A DNA stretch of 64,000 nt from an uncultured Clostridia bacterium. Lineage in GTDB: Bacteria; Bacillota; Clostridia; Oscillospirales; Acutalibacteraceae. Location of the stretch: positions 1 to 64,000 of the forward strand of contig CALWCD010000003.1 in the NCBI GenBank assembly GCA_944376265.1, written 5' to 3'. The notes beneath the pieces were generated by a model. That model saw only the letters and a program-made list of their open reading frames with translations, did not search any database and was not told the origin of the DNA. Positions 50,927 to 59,782 of this stretch are shown piece by piece (position 1 is the stretch's first letter; every line of letters begins with the position of its first letter). Both the position numbers and the translations under genes were made by a program.

Positions 50927-51589
50927 ATGTTCGCAGTCGCAATCGACGGCCCCGCCGGAGCGGGGAAGAGCAGTGTGGCCAAGGCCGCGGCCAAGGAGCT
51001 GGGCTTTGTGTATGTGGACACCGGGGCCATCTACCGGACCATTGCCCTGTACGTGCTGCGCCAGGGGGTGGACCCCCACGACGCCGCCGGGGTGGAGGCC
51101 CTCCTGCCCCAGATCCAGGTGGGCATGGAGTACACGGAACAGGGGCAGAAGATGCTTCTCAACGGGGAGGACGTGACCGGGCTCATCCGCACACCGGAGG
51201 TGTCCATGGCCACCTCTGCCTGTTCCGCCATTCCCGCGGTGCGGGCCTACCTGCTCCAGCTCCAGCGGGACCTGGCGGAGAAAAACAACGTGCTTATGGA
51301 CGGCCGGGACATCGGCACAGTGGTGCTGCCCCACGCCCAGCTGAAGATCTTCCTCACCGCCTCGCCGGAGGAGCGTGCCCGCCGTCGGGTGGGCCAGCTG
51401 GAGGAAGCGGGCCAGAAGGCGGACTACCAGTCCATTCTGCGGGACATTGTGCAGCGGGACTACCAGGATTCCCACCGGGAGACTGCCCCCCTGCGGCCTG
51501 CGGAGGACTCGGTGCTCCTGGACACCACAGGCAACGTGTTTGAGCAGTCGGTGGCTCAGCTGGTGGCGCTTGTCCGGGAAAAGCTGTGA
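50927..51589 (+). CDS. cmk: Cytidylate kinase
   Basis: A 220-residue CMP/dCMP kinase. P-loop AIDGPAGAGKSSVAKAAA, then LGFVYVDTGAIYRTIALYVL (CMP site), the TSACSAIPAVRAYLLQLQRD region, MDGRDIGTVVLP and FLTASPEERARRR (LID). All catalytic features of Cmk are seen. The first ATG of the long frame (50912) lacks a ribosome-binding site; ATG 50927 follows GAGGTG. The gene starts a group cmk - plsC - ispH-rpsA that is conserved in Firmicutes. Confidence 0.95.
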   Translation: MFAVAIDGPAGAGKSSVAKAAAKELGFVYVDTGAIYRTIALYVLRQGVDPHDAAGVEALLPQIQVGMEYTEQGQKMLLNGEDVTGLIRTPEVSMATSACSAIPAVRAYLLQLQRDLAEKNNVLMDGRDIGTVVLPHAQLKIFLTASPEERARRRVGQLEEAGQKADYQSILRDIVQRDYQDSHRETAPLRPAEDSVLLDTTGNVFEQSVAQLVALVREKL

Positions 51590-51628
51590 CAAGCGGGGAT
51601 ATGGGAAAATGAATGCAGGAAGGAGTCG

Positions 51629-52357
51629 ATGCAGGTGATTGAAGAGAGAGACAATACGCCCAAGCGGAAAACAGCCCTCTATCTGGTAGGTCAGATCATT
51701 TTGTGGTGGTATTTCCACCTGGTGTTCCGCATGAAGGTGGTGGGCTCGGAGAATGTGCCCAAGGAGGGCCCTGTGCTGCTGTGCAGCAACCATCTGGCCA
51801 AGCGTGACCCGGTGCTTCTGGGGCTTTCCCAGAAACGGCAGGTGTTCTATATGGCCAAGGAGGAGCTGTTTAAAAGCAAGTTCCTGGGCGGCCTGTTCCG
51901 CAAGCTGGGAGCTTTCCCGGTGAAGCGGGGCACCGGCGGCTCCGACGCCCTGGAGGACGCCTACGCCCTGCTGAAGCAGAACGGGGTGGTGGGGGTGTTC
52001 ATCGAGGGCCACCGCTCCAAGGACGGCAAGCTGCAGAAGCCCAAGACGGGCGCGGCGCTTTTGGCCTACGAGACCAAGTCCCCCGTGGTGCCGGTGTGCA
52101 TCACCGCCGGGGACGGGGGACGGCCCGGCCCCTTCAAGCGGACCATGATCCGCTTCGGCAAGCCCATTCCCCCGGAAGAGCTGAACATCAAGGACGACTC
52201 CAGCATGCAGCTGCGCCGGGCCAGCCGGGTGATCATGAGCTACATCGCGGACCTGCGGGAGGAGTCCCTGAAGGACCTGGGACTGCCCCCGGAAAGAGTT
52301 CAGGAGGCTCCCCAGGAGAAAGCCGCCCAGGCCCAGGAGGTCCCCCATGAAGGTTGA
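51629..52357 (+). CDS. plsC: 1-acyl-sn-glycerol-3-phosphate acyltransferase
   Basis: A 242-residue membrane-bound acyltransferase of phospholipid synthesis. An N-terminal hydrophobic helix (TALYLVGQIILWWYFHLVF) is followed by block I LLCSNHLAKRDPVLLG (the H-x4-D motif as NHLAKRD), block II GAFPVKRG and block III GVFIEGHRSKDGKL (usually FPEGTRS), and PVVPVCITAG (block IV). The tail is Gln/Glu-rich. It overlaps the ispH-rpsA start by 11 bases. Confidence 0.92.
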   Translation: MQVIEERDNTPKRKTALYLVGQIILWWYFHLVFRMKVVGSENVPKEGPVLLCSNHLAKRDPVLLGLSQKRQVFYMAKEELFKSKFLGGLFRKLGAFPVKRGTGGSDALEDAYALLKQNGVVGVFIEGHRSKDGKLQKPKTGAALLAYETKSPVVPVCITAGDGGRPGPFKRTMIRFGKPIPPEELNIKDDSSMQLRRASRVIMSYIADLREESLKDLGLPPERVQEAPQEKAAQAQEVPHEG

Positions 52358-54347
52358 GGTGGCAAAAACCGCCGGGTTCTGCTTTGGGGTGGACCGGGCG
52401 GTGAACACGGTGTATCACCTGCTGGAAGAGGGCAGACAGGCCGCCACCCTGGGGCCCATCATCCACAACCCCCAGGTCATTGCCGACCTGGAAAGCCGGG
52501 GTGTGCGCATTGTGGAGACCCCGGAGGAAACCCCGCCCGGCTACACCCTGGTGATCCGCTCCCACGGAGTGCCCCGGGAGGTGGAGGAGAACATTCGGGC
52601 CCTTTCCCTGGCCTATGTGGACGCCACCTGTCCTTTTGTGAAAAAAATTCACCAGCTCGCCGCTGCCTCCGGAGAGGAGGGAAAGGTGTTTCTCCTGGCG
52701 GGAGACAAGGATCACCCGGAAGTGCGGGGGATTCTGGGACACTGCAAAGGGGAGAATTTTGTCATTAAAAACGCCGAAGAATTGGTGGAATTGCTGAAAA
52801 ACCATCCGGAATTGGCGGAGAAACCCCTGGCATTTGCCGCTCAGACCACGTTTCATTCGGGGGAGTGGGAAAAATGCTTGGAAACTCTTAAAAAACTATG
52901 TACAAATGCCGCGGTTTTTGCTACAATATGTAATGCTACTGCGAGACGGCAGAAAGAAGCAAAAAACCTGGCCCAGCGCTGCGACAGGATGATTGTGGTG
53001 GGGGGCAGGGACAGTTCGAACACGGCAAAGCTGCGCGATATCTGCGCGGGATACTGCGAGACGTACCTCATCGAAAGGGCGGACGAGCTGCCTGTGTTTT
53101 CGGCCGGGCTGAGCGTTGGCATCACAGCGGGGGCATCCACGCCCGCAAGCATTATAAAGGAGGTACTTGCTACCATGGCAGAAGTCAACAACAATGAACA
53201 AAACTTTGAGGAGATGCTTGAGGAATCCCTCAAAAGCTTAAATACAGATGAAAAGGTGCACGGCGTCGTCGTAGGGATCTCTCCCACCGAAGTCTATGTG
53301 GACGTAGGCCGGAAGCAGGCCGGGTTCATCCCCGCCGCAGAGCTCTCCAACGACCCCAACGTGAAGCCTGAGGAAGCTGTGAAGATCGGCGACGAGATGG
53401 ATCTGCTGATCATGAAGACCAATGACCAGGAAGGCACCATCATGCTCTCCAAGCGCCGTGTGGACGCCATGAAGGGCTGGGAGGAGATCGCCCAGGCTCA
53501 GGAGAACAACGAGATCCTCACCGGCAAGGTCATCGAAGTGGTCAAGGGCGGCGTCATTGTCCTCAAGGGCGCCATGCGCATCTTCGTGCCCGCCTCTCAG
53601 GCCACCGCTTCCCGCGGGGAGGACCTGAACGAGCTTATGGGCCAGGAGGTCCGCTTCCGCATTATCGAGGTCAACCGCCAGCGCCGCCGCGCTGTGGGCT
53701 CCATCCGCAGCGTGCTCCGTGAGGAGCGCAAGGCTGCCCAGGAGAAGTTCTGGGAGCAGGTGGAAGAAGGCCAGACCTATACCGGCAAGGTGAAGTCCCT
53801 CACCAACTTCGGCGCCTTTGTGGATCTGGGCGGCGTGGACGGCATGGTCCACATCTCCGAGCTTTCCTGGAACCGGATCAAGCATCCCAGCGAGGTGCTT
53901 AACGTGGGCGACACCGTGGAGGTGTACGTGAAGGGTCTGGACCGTGAGAACGGCAAGATCTCCCTGGGCTACAAGAAGCCCGAGGACAATCCGTGGGTGA
54001 AGCTGGAGCGGGAGTATCCCGTGGGCACCGTGTGCGACGCCAAGATCGTGGGCATGACCCAGTTCGGCGCCTTCGCCAGCGTGATCCCCGGCATCGACGG
54101 CCTGATCCACATTTCCCAGATCGCCGACCACCGCATTGAGAAGCCTCAGGACGTGCTGAAGGTGGGCGATGAGGTGAAGGTGAAGATCACCGAGATCGAT
54201 TTCGACCGCCACCGCGTGTCCCTGTCCATCCGGGCCCTGCTGGAAGAGCAGAAGGCCGCCGCGGACGAGGCCGCCGCTCAGGCTCCCGCCGAGGAAGTGG
54301 TGTACTCCACCGCCCAGGCCGAGGAGACCGCTGAAGAGCAGGAGTAA
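52347..54347 (+). CDS. ispH: Bifunctional IspH (HMBPP reductase) - ribosomal protein S1 fusion
   Basis: A 666-residue fusion found in many Clostridia. Residues 1-~276 are IspH, the last MEP-pathway enzyme, with Fe-S cysteines in [26 protein letters not shown] and the late ATICNAT motif. Residues ~300-640 are four S1 RNA-binding repeats (for example [30 protein letters not shown]). An in-frame ATG at 53175 behind the consensus site AAAGGAGGT could give S1 alone. Base use turns AT-rich around 52750-52960, where TGTACA-17-TACAAT resembles a promoter. Acidic Ala/Glu tail. Confidence 0.93.
   Translation: MKVEVAKTAGFCFGVDRAVNTVYHLLEEGRQAATLGPIIHNPQVIADLESRGVRIVETPEETPPGYTLVIRSHGVPREVEENIRALSLAYVDATCPFVKKIHQLAAASGEEGKVFLLAGDKDHPEVRGILGHCKGENFVIKNAEELVELLKNHPELAEKPLAFAAQTTFHSGEWEKCLETLKKLCTNAAVFATICNATARRQKEAKNLAQRCDRMIVVGGRDSSNTAKLRDICAGYCETYLIERADELPVFSAGLSVGITAGASTPASIIKEVLATMAEVNNNEQNFEEMLEESLKSLNTDEKVHGVVVGISPTEVYVDVGRKQAGFIPAAELSNDPNVKPEEAVKIGDEMDLLIMKTNDQEGTIMLSKRRVDAMKGWEEIAQAQENNEILTGKVIEVVKGGVIVLKGAMRIFVPASQATASRGEDLNELMGQEVRFRIIEVNRQRRRAVGSIRSVLREERKAAQEKFWEQVEEGQTYTGKVKSLTNFGAFVDLGGVDGMVHISELSWNRIKHPSEVLNVGDTVEVYVKGLDRENGKISLGYKKPEDNPWVKLEREYPVGTVCDAKIVGMTQFGAFASVIPGIDGLIHISQIADHRIEKPQDVLKVGDEVKVKITEIDFDRHRVSLSIRALLEEQKAAADEAAAQAPAEEVVYSTAQAEETAEEQE
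52899..52927 (+). promoter_or_regulatory. Possible internal promoter within ispH-rpsA
   Basis: TGTACA (52899-52904), 17-bp spacer, TACAAT (52922-52927) inside the coding region, in a locally AT-rich stretch, 250 bases before the internal start at 53175. Confidence 0.4.
53156..53177 (+). promoter_or_regulatory. Internal ribosome-binding site and start codon for S1
   Basis: AAAGGAGGT (53156-53164), ten bases, then ATG GCA GAA (53175) in frame with the S1 repeats and exactly at the IspH-S1 joint. It is the best Shine-Dalgarno match within any coding region of this window. Confidence 0.6.
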
Positions 54348-54370
54348 GATCCGAACGTGTATGAAACCGG

Positions 54371-54456
54371 GGTAGCAGAGGGGGGACGGGGACACCTGTC
54401 CCGGGAGCTTCCGGGTTCCAGCAGTGGAATCTGGGCCGCTCCCGCCCCTCGCTGCC
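54371..54456 (+). ncRNA. Three-way-junction RNA structure downstream of ispH-rpsA
   Basis: GGTAGC-A-GAGGGG (54371-54383) pairs with CCCCTCGCTGCC (54445-54456) as a 12-bp stem with one bulged A. It encloses GGGAC/GTCCC (54389-54393/54398-54402, loop ACCT) and a long arm GGGAGC...GCTCCC (54403-54443) with inner TTCCA/TGGAA around GCAG. TTTT follows at 54460-54463. It may be an elaborate terminator or an RNA gene. No known family was recognised; not an SRP RNA, since the GGAAGCAG-type loop of that RNA is missing. Confidence 0.5.
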
Positions 54457-54467
54457 CTGTTTTGCGT

Positions 54468-54488
54468 AGAAAAAGCCCTTGGCTTTTC
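54468..54488 (+). terminator. Small hairpin after the three-way RNA
   Basis: AAAAGCC (54471-54477), CTT, GGCTTTT (54481-54487) followed by CCC. It probably backs up the preceding structure. Confidence 0.5.
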
Positions 54489-54569
54489 CCGCGTTTCTAA
54501 ACCAAACATGCGAGCAGCAGAAAAAACAAGGTCTGCCTCCAGCAGGCGGACCGATTGGAGGAAAGACCC

Positions 54570-55985
54570 ATGAAGCGAGGAAAGAAACCAGTATTTTTTG
54601 TGGTGGCGCTTCTGATCGTGGCCCTGGTGTACACCTCCCTGGCGGGCGTGTACGGCCAGAACGGCGACTTCAAGGTGACCTACATAAAAGGTACCGGCGA
54701 CATCCGTTGGGGCATCGACATCCGGGGCGGCGTGGAGGCCACCTTCAGCCCGGAGGATGGAGTGGAAGCCACCGACACGGAGCTGGAAGCCGCCAAGCAG
54801 ATCATTGAGACCCGCATGGTCTCCAGCAACATCACCGACTACGAACTGTACACCGACCCCACCAACAACCGAATCATCGTCCGGTTCCCCTGGAAGAGCG
54901 ACGAGACCGATTTCGATCCCGAGTCCGCCATTGACGAGCTGGCGGCAACCGCCCAGCTCACCTTCCGGGAAGGCATGGAGTACGAGGACATGGAGTATGC
55001 CGACGACGGCAGCGTGGTGTACAAGACTCCCTCCGGCACCACCGCGGAGAACATCATCCTGGAAGGCAGCGACGTGGTCTCTGCCGAACCCATGATGACC
55101 CAGGACGAGACCACCGGCGACTACAAGTACATTGTATCCCTGAAGCTCTCTGACGAGGGCAAGGAGAAGTTTGCCGAGGCCACCACCGCCATGGTGGGAG
55201 AGACCATTTCCATCTGGATGGACGACGTGATGATCTCCTATCCCACGGTGGAGGAGGCCATCACCAACGGCGAGTGCTCCATCACTGGCGACTTCACCAG
55301 CGAGGAAGCCACCCAGCTGGCCTCCAAGATCCAGGCGGGCGCCCTGCCCTTTGCCCTGGAGGTGTCCGACTTCAACTCCATGGCGCCCACTCTGGGCACC
55401 CAGGCCCTTGACGCCATGATGATGGCGGGCATTCTGGCCTTTGTGGTCATTTCCGTGCTGATGATCGTGGTGTTCCGGCTGCCGGGTGTTGTGGCGGTTA
55501 TCAGCCTGGCCGGCCAGGTGGGCCTGTGTATGGCCGCCATCTCTGGCTTTTTCCCCTTCCTCAACTCTTACACCACCACCCTGCCGGGCTTGGCGGGCAT
55601 TGTGCTCTCCATTGGCATGGGCGTGGACGCCAACGTGATCTCTGCCAGCCGCATCCGCGAGGAGCTGCGCAACGGCAAGAGCCTGGACGGCGCCCTGAAG
55701 CTGGGCTTTTCTGAGAGTTTCTGGGCCATCTTCGACGGCAACATCACCACCCTGATTGTGGCCGTTATGCTGATGGGTGTGTTCGGGCCCAGCAATATTT
55801 TGTCCATCATCTTTGGCGAGTCCACCACCGGCGCCATTTTCTCCTTTGGCTTTACCCTGCTGGTGGGCATCATCGGCAACTTTATCATGGGCATGACAGC
55901 CACCCGGCTGATGACCCTCTCTCTGGCCGGCTTCAAGGGCCTGCATAAAAAATGGCTGTTTGGAGGTGCTCGCGGCGATGAATGA
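54570..55985 (+). CDS. secD: Protein translocase subunit SecD
   Basis: A 471-residue polytopic membrane protein of the Sec holocomplex that uses proton motive force to help protein export. One N-terminal helix (residues 9-30), a large periplasmic-type domain with DIRWGIDIRGGVEATF (D1 motif), and six helices at the C-terminus with GIVLSIGMGVDANVISASRIREE (D5/D6 region: GMGVDANV). GATTGGAGGAAAG precedes ATG 54570. It overlaps secF by 8 bases; the two are separate rather than fused as in Bacillus. Confidence 0.95.
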   Translation: MKRGKKPVFFVVALLIVALVYTSLAGVYGQNGDFKVTYIKGTGDIRWGIDIRGGVEATFSPEDGVEATDTELEAAKQIIETRMVSSNITDYELYTDPTNNRIIVRFPWKSDETDFDPESAIDELAATAQLTFREGMEYEDMEYADDGSVVYKTPSGTTAENIILEGSDVVSAEPMMTQDETTGDYKYIVSLKLSDEGKEKFAEATTAMVGETISIWMDDVMISYPTVEEAITNGECSITGDFTSEEATQLASKIQAGALPFALEVSDFNSMAPTLGTQALDAMMMAGILAFVVISVLMIVVFRLPGVVAVISLAGQVGLCMAAISGFFPFLNSYTTTLPGLAGIVLSIGMGVDANVISASRIREELRNGKSLDGALKLGFSESFWAIFDGNITTLIVAVMLMGVFGPSNILSIIFGESTTGAIFSFGFTLLVGIIGNFIMGMTATRLMTLSLAGFKGLHKKWLFGGARGDE

Positions 55986-56931
55986 GAAGACATACCGTTT
56001 CCACTTTTACCAGAACAAAAAGATTTATTTCGGCATTTCCATTGTGCTGCTGGTGGTGGGCATCCTTGCCAGCGTCATCATTGGGCCCCACCTGGACATT
56101 CAGTTTGCCGGCGGCTCGATGATTCTCTACTCTGTGGAGGGCGGCCAGGCGGACGCCAGCGGCGTAGAGGCCGCCGTCAGCGAGAGCACTGGCCGGAACT
56201 GCGAGGTGGCCATCAGCCAGGATATCACCACGGGCGGCGAGCAGGTGACCGTGTCTTTTTCCGGCAACCAGGCTATGACGCCGGAGGAGCAGGCCGCCGT
56301 TACAAGCGCCCTGCAGAGCGCCTACCCGGACCTGGGCTTTGAGCTGCTCTCCTCCAGCTCGGTGGAGGCCAGCATGGGCGCCCGGTTCTTCCAGAAGTGC
56401 CTGGTGTGCTTTGCCATCACGGCGGTGTTCCTGCTGGTTTACATCGCCCTGCGCTTCCGCAAGATTGGCGGCCTGGCCGCGGGCATTACCGCTGTAATCG
56501 CGCTGATGCACGATGTGCTCATCGCTTTCTGCGTGTTTGTGGTCTGCGGGCTGGACATTGACGATATCTTTATCGCGGTTATCCTCACCATTCTGGGTTA
56601 CTCCCTGAACGCCACTATCGTGGTATACGACCGTGTCCGTGAGAACAAGCGGAAGCTGGGGCCCAAGGCTTCTTTTGAAGACCTGATGAACCTGAGCTTG
56701 AACCAGACCCTGGGCCGCACGGTGCTTACCTCTCTGTGCACGTTCCTTTCCCTGGTGGTGGTGCTTATTGTGGCGATGATTTACAACATCGACACGGTGG
56801 TTTCCTTCGCGCTGCCGATGATGGCGGGCGTGGCTGCCGGCTGCTTCTCCAGCCAGTTCATTGCCCCCAACCTGTTCTGTATGTGGCAGATCCACAAGCG
56901 GGACAAGATGGACGGCGCCAAGAAGGCTTAA
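55978..56931 (+). CDS. secF: Protein translocase subunit SecF
   Basis: A 317-residue partner of SecD. Marks: FAGGSMILYSVEGG near the first helix (the D/F1 'FxGG' motif), ALRFRKIGGLAAGITAVIALMHD, and TILGYSLNATIVVYDRVREN (F4: Y/FDRVREN). Six helices. It ends with a positively charged tail WQIHKRDKMDGAKKA. Terminated by a UUCG-loop hairpin. Confidence 0.95.
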   Translation: MNEKTYRFHFYQNKKIYFGISIVLLVVGILASVIIGPHLDIQFAGGSMILYSVEGGQADASGVEAAVSESTGRNCEVAISQDITTGGEQVTVSFSGNQAMTPEEQAAVTSALQSAYPDLGFELLSSSSVEASMGARFFQKCLVCFAITAVFLLVYIALRFRKIGGLAAGITAVIALMHDVLIAFCVFVVCGLDIDDIFIAVILTILGYSLNATIVVYDRVRENKRKLGPKASFEDLMNLSLNQTLGRTVLTSLCTFLSLVVVLIVAMIYNIDTVVSFALPMMAGVAAGCFSSQFIAPNLFCMWQIHKRDKMDGAKKA

Positions 56932-56943
56932 CAGTTTGTTTGC

Positions 56944-56969
56944 AAAAGGGACCTTCGGGTCCCTTTTTT
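56944..56969 (+). terminator. Strong terminator after secDF (UUCG tetraloop)
   Basis: GGGACC (56948-56953), TTCG, GGTCCC (56958-56963), then TTTTTT. Confidence 0.93.
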
Positions 56970-57042
56970 GCTGCCTGCCGGCGGCCGGACGCATAGCCGG
57001 AAGGCGGCGGGGAATCCTGAAAGAAAAAAGGAGAGACGCCTT

Positions 57043-57312
57043 ATGAAACATCAGGAGCCCCGGAAAAAGCCCCTTGGCAGGGAGGACTACCACGAGCACG
57101 ACACCCTTCCGGAGGGGCTGCTTCCGGCAGATTCCCCTGTGGCCTCTGCCACGGAGTGCACCGGCCTCATGTTTACCCCACCGGAAGGCCAGGCCCAGCT
57201 GGAGTCCTACCAGGAGCTTTCCCCCATGGCCATCCCCCGCCGGGAACCGGGAGCACCCCGCCAGGCACTCCGCTGCCCCGACAAGGGGGACCGGCCGGAA
57301 AAACGCCAGTGA
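57043..57312 (+). CDS. Small conserved-looking protein of unknown function
   Basis: An 89-residue hydrophilic protein opening MKHQEPRKKPLGREDYHEHD and rich in Pro, Glu, Arg and His. No domain was recognised. AAAAGGAGAG before the ATG and a clean reading frame favour a real gene. It could be a small cytosolic protein made with secDF read-through or from its own promoter. Disorder is likely. Confidence 0.55.
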   Translation: MKHQEPRKKPLGREDYHEHDTLPEGLLPADSPVASATECTGLMFTPPEGQAQLESYQELSPMAIPRREPGAPRQALRCPDKGDRPEKRQ

Positions 57313-57322
57313 ATTTTCCAAG

Positions 57323-57356
57323 AGAAGGGCTCCGGCGCCGCCGGGGCTCTTTTCAT
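57323..57356 (+). terminator. Weak terminator hairpin after the small protein gene
   Basis: CCGGC/GCCGG core with AGAG/CTCT outer pairs and a CTCTTTTC tail. Less convincing than its neighbours. Confidence 0.4.
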
Positions 57357-57373
57357 AGGCTGGGAGATTGTGG

Positions 57374-57379
57374 TATAAT
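57374..57379 (+). promoter_or_regulatory. Perfect -10 box of the UlaG-like gene
   Basis: TATAAT at 57374-57379, 56 bases before the start codon. A TTTTCA 18 bases upstream may be the -35. Confidence 0.55.
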
Positions 57380-57434
57380 GGACCTGCACAGAAAAACGAA
57401 ACCTGCCTTTGGGCCGGGGAAAGGATGAGAGGAT

Positions 57435-58061
57435 ATGGCGGCGATCCAGATTAAATGGTTGGGGCATTCCTGCTTCCGGGTGGAGTGCGAGGGCTATGCC
57501 ATTGTGTTGGACCCCTTCGCGCCGGGCAGTGTGCCGGGCTGTAAGGACATTTCGGAGACAGCGGACCAGGTGCTGTGCAGCCACCAGCACCACGACCACA
57601 ATTACGAGGCAGGGGTGACCCTGCGGGAGGACGGCCCCCAGAATCCCTTTACGGTGACGGCGCTGCCCTCCTTCCACGACGACTGCCAGGGCGCTCAGCG
57701 GGGACCCAACACCATCCATCTGCTGGAGGCCCAGGGGCTGCGGGTGGCCCACCTGGGGGACGTGGGGGCCATGCCCAGCCCGGAGGTGGTTGAGCAGCTG
57801 CAGAACCTGGACGCGGTGATGATCCCCGTGGGGGGCTTCTACACCGTGGGGCCCAAGGAGGCTCAGGCCATTGTGGAGGCCCTTTCTCCCCGGGTGGTGA
57901 TCCCCATGCACTACCGGTCCGATACCTTCGGCTTCGACGTGCTCTCCACCCTGGAGGGCTTTCTGGAGGTGTGCGGCCGCTGGGTCCGCTTTGACACCGA
58001 CACCTTGGAGATCACTCCCCGCATGAGCCATTACACGGCACTGCTCACCTACGGGGGCTGA
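57435..58061 (+). CDS. UlaG-like MBL-fold hydrolase
   Basis: A 208-residue MBL protein: IKWLGHSCFRVECEG at the start (the WxGHS of this group), metal motif SHQHHDHNYEAG (HxHxDH), LGDVGAMP and VVIPMHYRSD (later His/Asp ligands). Relatives include UlaG lactonase and many unassigned hydrolases. It stands alone between a promoter with a perfect -10 and a strong terminator. Confidence 0.88.
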   Translation: MAAIQIKWLGHSCFRVECEGYAIVLDPFAPGSVPGCKDISETADQVLCSHQHHDHNYEAGVTLREDGPQNPFTVTALPSFHDDCQGAQRGPNTIHLLEAQGLRVAHLGDVGAMPSPEVVEQLQNLDAVMIPVGGFYTVGPKEAQAIVEALSPRVVIPMHYRSDTFGFDVLSTLEGFLEVCGRWVRFDTDTLEITPRMSHYTALLTYGG

Positions 58062-58074
58062 CAGGCAAAAGAAA

Positions 58075-58113
58075 ACGGGCCCGGCCGGAGAACGGCGCGA
58101 GGCCCGTTTTTTT
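58075..58113 (+). terminator. Terminator after the UlaG-like gene
   Basis: ACGGGCC (58075-58081) and GGCCCGT (58101-58107) with a 19-base loop containing further GC pairs, then seven Ts. Confidence 0.85.
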
Positions 58114-58124
58114 GAGGGCGTGGT

Positions 58125-58700
58125 TCAGGGGGTCTGGGAAAAGCCGAAGTAGTCCAGAATGCCGTTGTAAATGCCCCGGGCAAAGGCGGGCTGTTCGTCC
58201 CGGAGCTTCAGGGCGTCGGAGCCGTTGGAGAGGTAGGCCAGCTCCACCAGAATGGCGGGCATGGAGGTGCGGCGCAGGACATACAGGCTGGGGTTTAAGC
58301 GCACCCCGTTGTCCCGGGTGCCCACGGCGTCCACAATGCCGTTGAGCACGTGCTGGGCCAGCCAGTAGGCCTGGGTGTTCTGCTGGTACACGTACACCTC
58401 GGTGCCGTTGACCGCCGGATTGGTGTTGGCGTTGCAGTGGATGCTGACAAAGTAGTCCGCCGGCCAGGAATTGGCCAGCTGCACCCGGCGCTGCAAACTG
58501 GTGGAATTGCTGGTGCCCAGGGTCTCGGTGGGGGTGGTCCGGGAGACCCGGGCGGTGAACCGGGGGTCGGCGTTTAAAAGCTTGGCCAGGTCCATCCCTA
58601 CGGCGTAGGTGATGTCCTGCTCCCGCATGCCGAAGCCTTCCGCCCCGGCGTTGACTCCTTGGGGGTTGTGGCCCTGGTCGATGAAAATGCGGATGGGCAA
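58125..58700 (-). CDS. N-acetylmuramoyl-L-alanine amidase (Amidase_3), no signal peptide
   Basis: A 191-residue zinc amidase that cuts the bond between muramic acid and stem peptide. Metal ligands: FIDQGHNPQG (His 11), a Glu in AGAEGFG, YFVSIHCNANTN (His) and the catalytic Glu in AILVELAYLSN. The frame continues upstream, but the real start is TTG 58700 with AAAGGAGG 7 bases before it. No signal peptide precedes the domain. Such leaderless amidases need lysis, a holin, or a mother-cell compartment to reach peptidoglycan; sporulation is one possibility. No phage gene lies nearby. Confidence 0.88.
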   Translation of the reverse strand: MPIRIFIDQGHNPQGVNAGAEGFGMREQDITYAVGMDLAKLLNADPRFTARVSRTTPTETLGTSNSTSLQRRVQLANSWPADYFVSIHCNANTNPAVNGTEVYVYQQNTQAYWLAQHVLNGIVDAVGTRDNGVRLNPSLYVLRRTSMPAILVELAYLSNGSDALKLRDEQPAFARGIYNGILDYFGFSQTP

Positions 58701-58863
58701 ACCAACCGCCTCCTTTCTGTGGCCTCTCTGTATCCTATTCCCCAGAGCTTGGACGGGTGTTCTCCCCGGAAAAAATTTTTTCAAAAGGCCGGTTCTTTTA
58801 ATGGAATTCTCATGTTCCGCCGGTATACTAAAGCCAGAACAAAGGAACAAGGAGGATTTCATC

Positions 58864-59727
58864 ATGAAGCATACACATCACGGAAAAGGAAAACTGTGGA
58901 CCCTGGCGGCAGCGGCGCTGGTGGCGGCCTTTCTCACGGGATGCTCTTCGGAGAGCGTCACCCAGGCCCAGGCCACGGACATTGCGTTGGAGCACGCGGG
59001 AGTGACCCAGGAGGACACCACCTCTCTCTCGGTGGAGCAGGACAAGGAGGACGGGGTGGAGGTGTACGACATCCAGTTTGCCACCTCCGACCGGACCTAC
59101 CATTACGACGTGTCCCGGAAAACCGGGGAGATCGTGAACTACTCCTACGACGCCAAGGAGAGCAGCCAAACCTCCACGGAATCCCAAAAAGAGGACAATT
59201 CCTCCAGTCAGATCCAGGCGGTAGAGGATGCTGCCTCCCAGGCAGAGGCCCAGGAGAGCGCCGCTGAGAGCCAGACCCAGGCGGTGGAGGAGGAAGAGGC
59301 CCGGGCCAAGGCCATGAACGTGGCCATGGACCACGCCGGTGTGACCGAGTGCTACACCCACCGGATCGAGGAGGACATGGAGCACGGCCGGGCCGTGTAC
59401 GAGATCGAGTTCTTCGCCGGGAACATGGAGTACGATTACACCATCGCCAAGGACACCCTGGAGATCCTTTCCTACGACCAGGACATTGAAGGCTGGGGCC
59501 TTCCGGAGGGCGAAACGGGCAGCGCCGTCACCCTGGAGCAGGCCATCCAGCTGGTGCTGGACCGGGTTCCCGGAGCGGCTTCCACCGACGTGCGGATTGA
59601 GTACGAGCGGGATGACGGCCGGGAGCTCTATGAAGGGGAGGTCCACTACGACCGGACCGAGTACGAGTTTGAGATCGACGCCTCCACCGGGACCTTCATC
59701 GAGTGGAGCGTGGACTACCAGGATTGA
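58864..59727 (+). CDS. PepSY-domain lipoprotein
   Basis: A 287-residue lipoprotein: lipobox FLTGCSSES (Cys 27), a first PepSY unit (residues ~33-95: AQATDIALEHAG...YHYDVSRKTGEIV), an acidic/Gln-rich linker (~100-145), and two more PepSY units (MNVAMDHAGVTECYTH onward; AIQLVLDRVPGAASTDVRIEY onward). PepSY proteins bind and regulate proteases or link to two-component systems. AAGGAGG precedes the start. It is followed by a response regulator and sensor kinase, so envelope stress sensing is a likely context. Confidence 0.83.
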   Translation: MKHTHHGKGKLWTLAAAALVAAFLTGCSSESVTQAQATDIALEHAGVTQEDTTSLSVEQDKEDGVEVYDIQFATSDRTYHYDVSRKTGEIVNYSYDAKESSQTSTESQKEDNSSSQIQAVEDAASQAEAQESAAESQTQAVEEEEARAKAMNVAMDHAGVTECYTHRIEEDMEHGRAVYEIEFFAGNMEYDYTIAKDTLEILSYDQDIEGWGLPEGETGSAVTLEQAIQLVLDRVPGAASTDVRIEYERDDGRELYEGEVHYDRTEYEFEIDASTGTFIEWSVDYQD

Positions 59728-59737
59728 CGAAAAAGGG

Positions 59738-59764
59738 ACGGCGCCGGGAACGGGGCCGTTTTCC
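59738..59764 (+). terminator. Possible partial terminator between the PepSY gene and the regulator
   Basis: ACGGC/GCCGT pairing with GC-rich loop and TTTT tail at 59738-59762. It may lower expression of the two-component genes relative to the lipoprotein. Confidence 0.4.
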
Positions 59765-59782
59765 CCTGGAAAGGAGAAGGGC

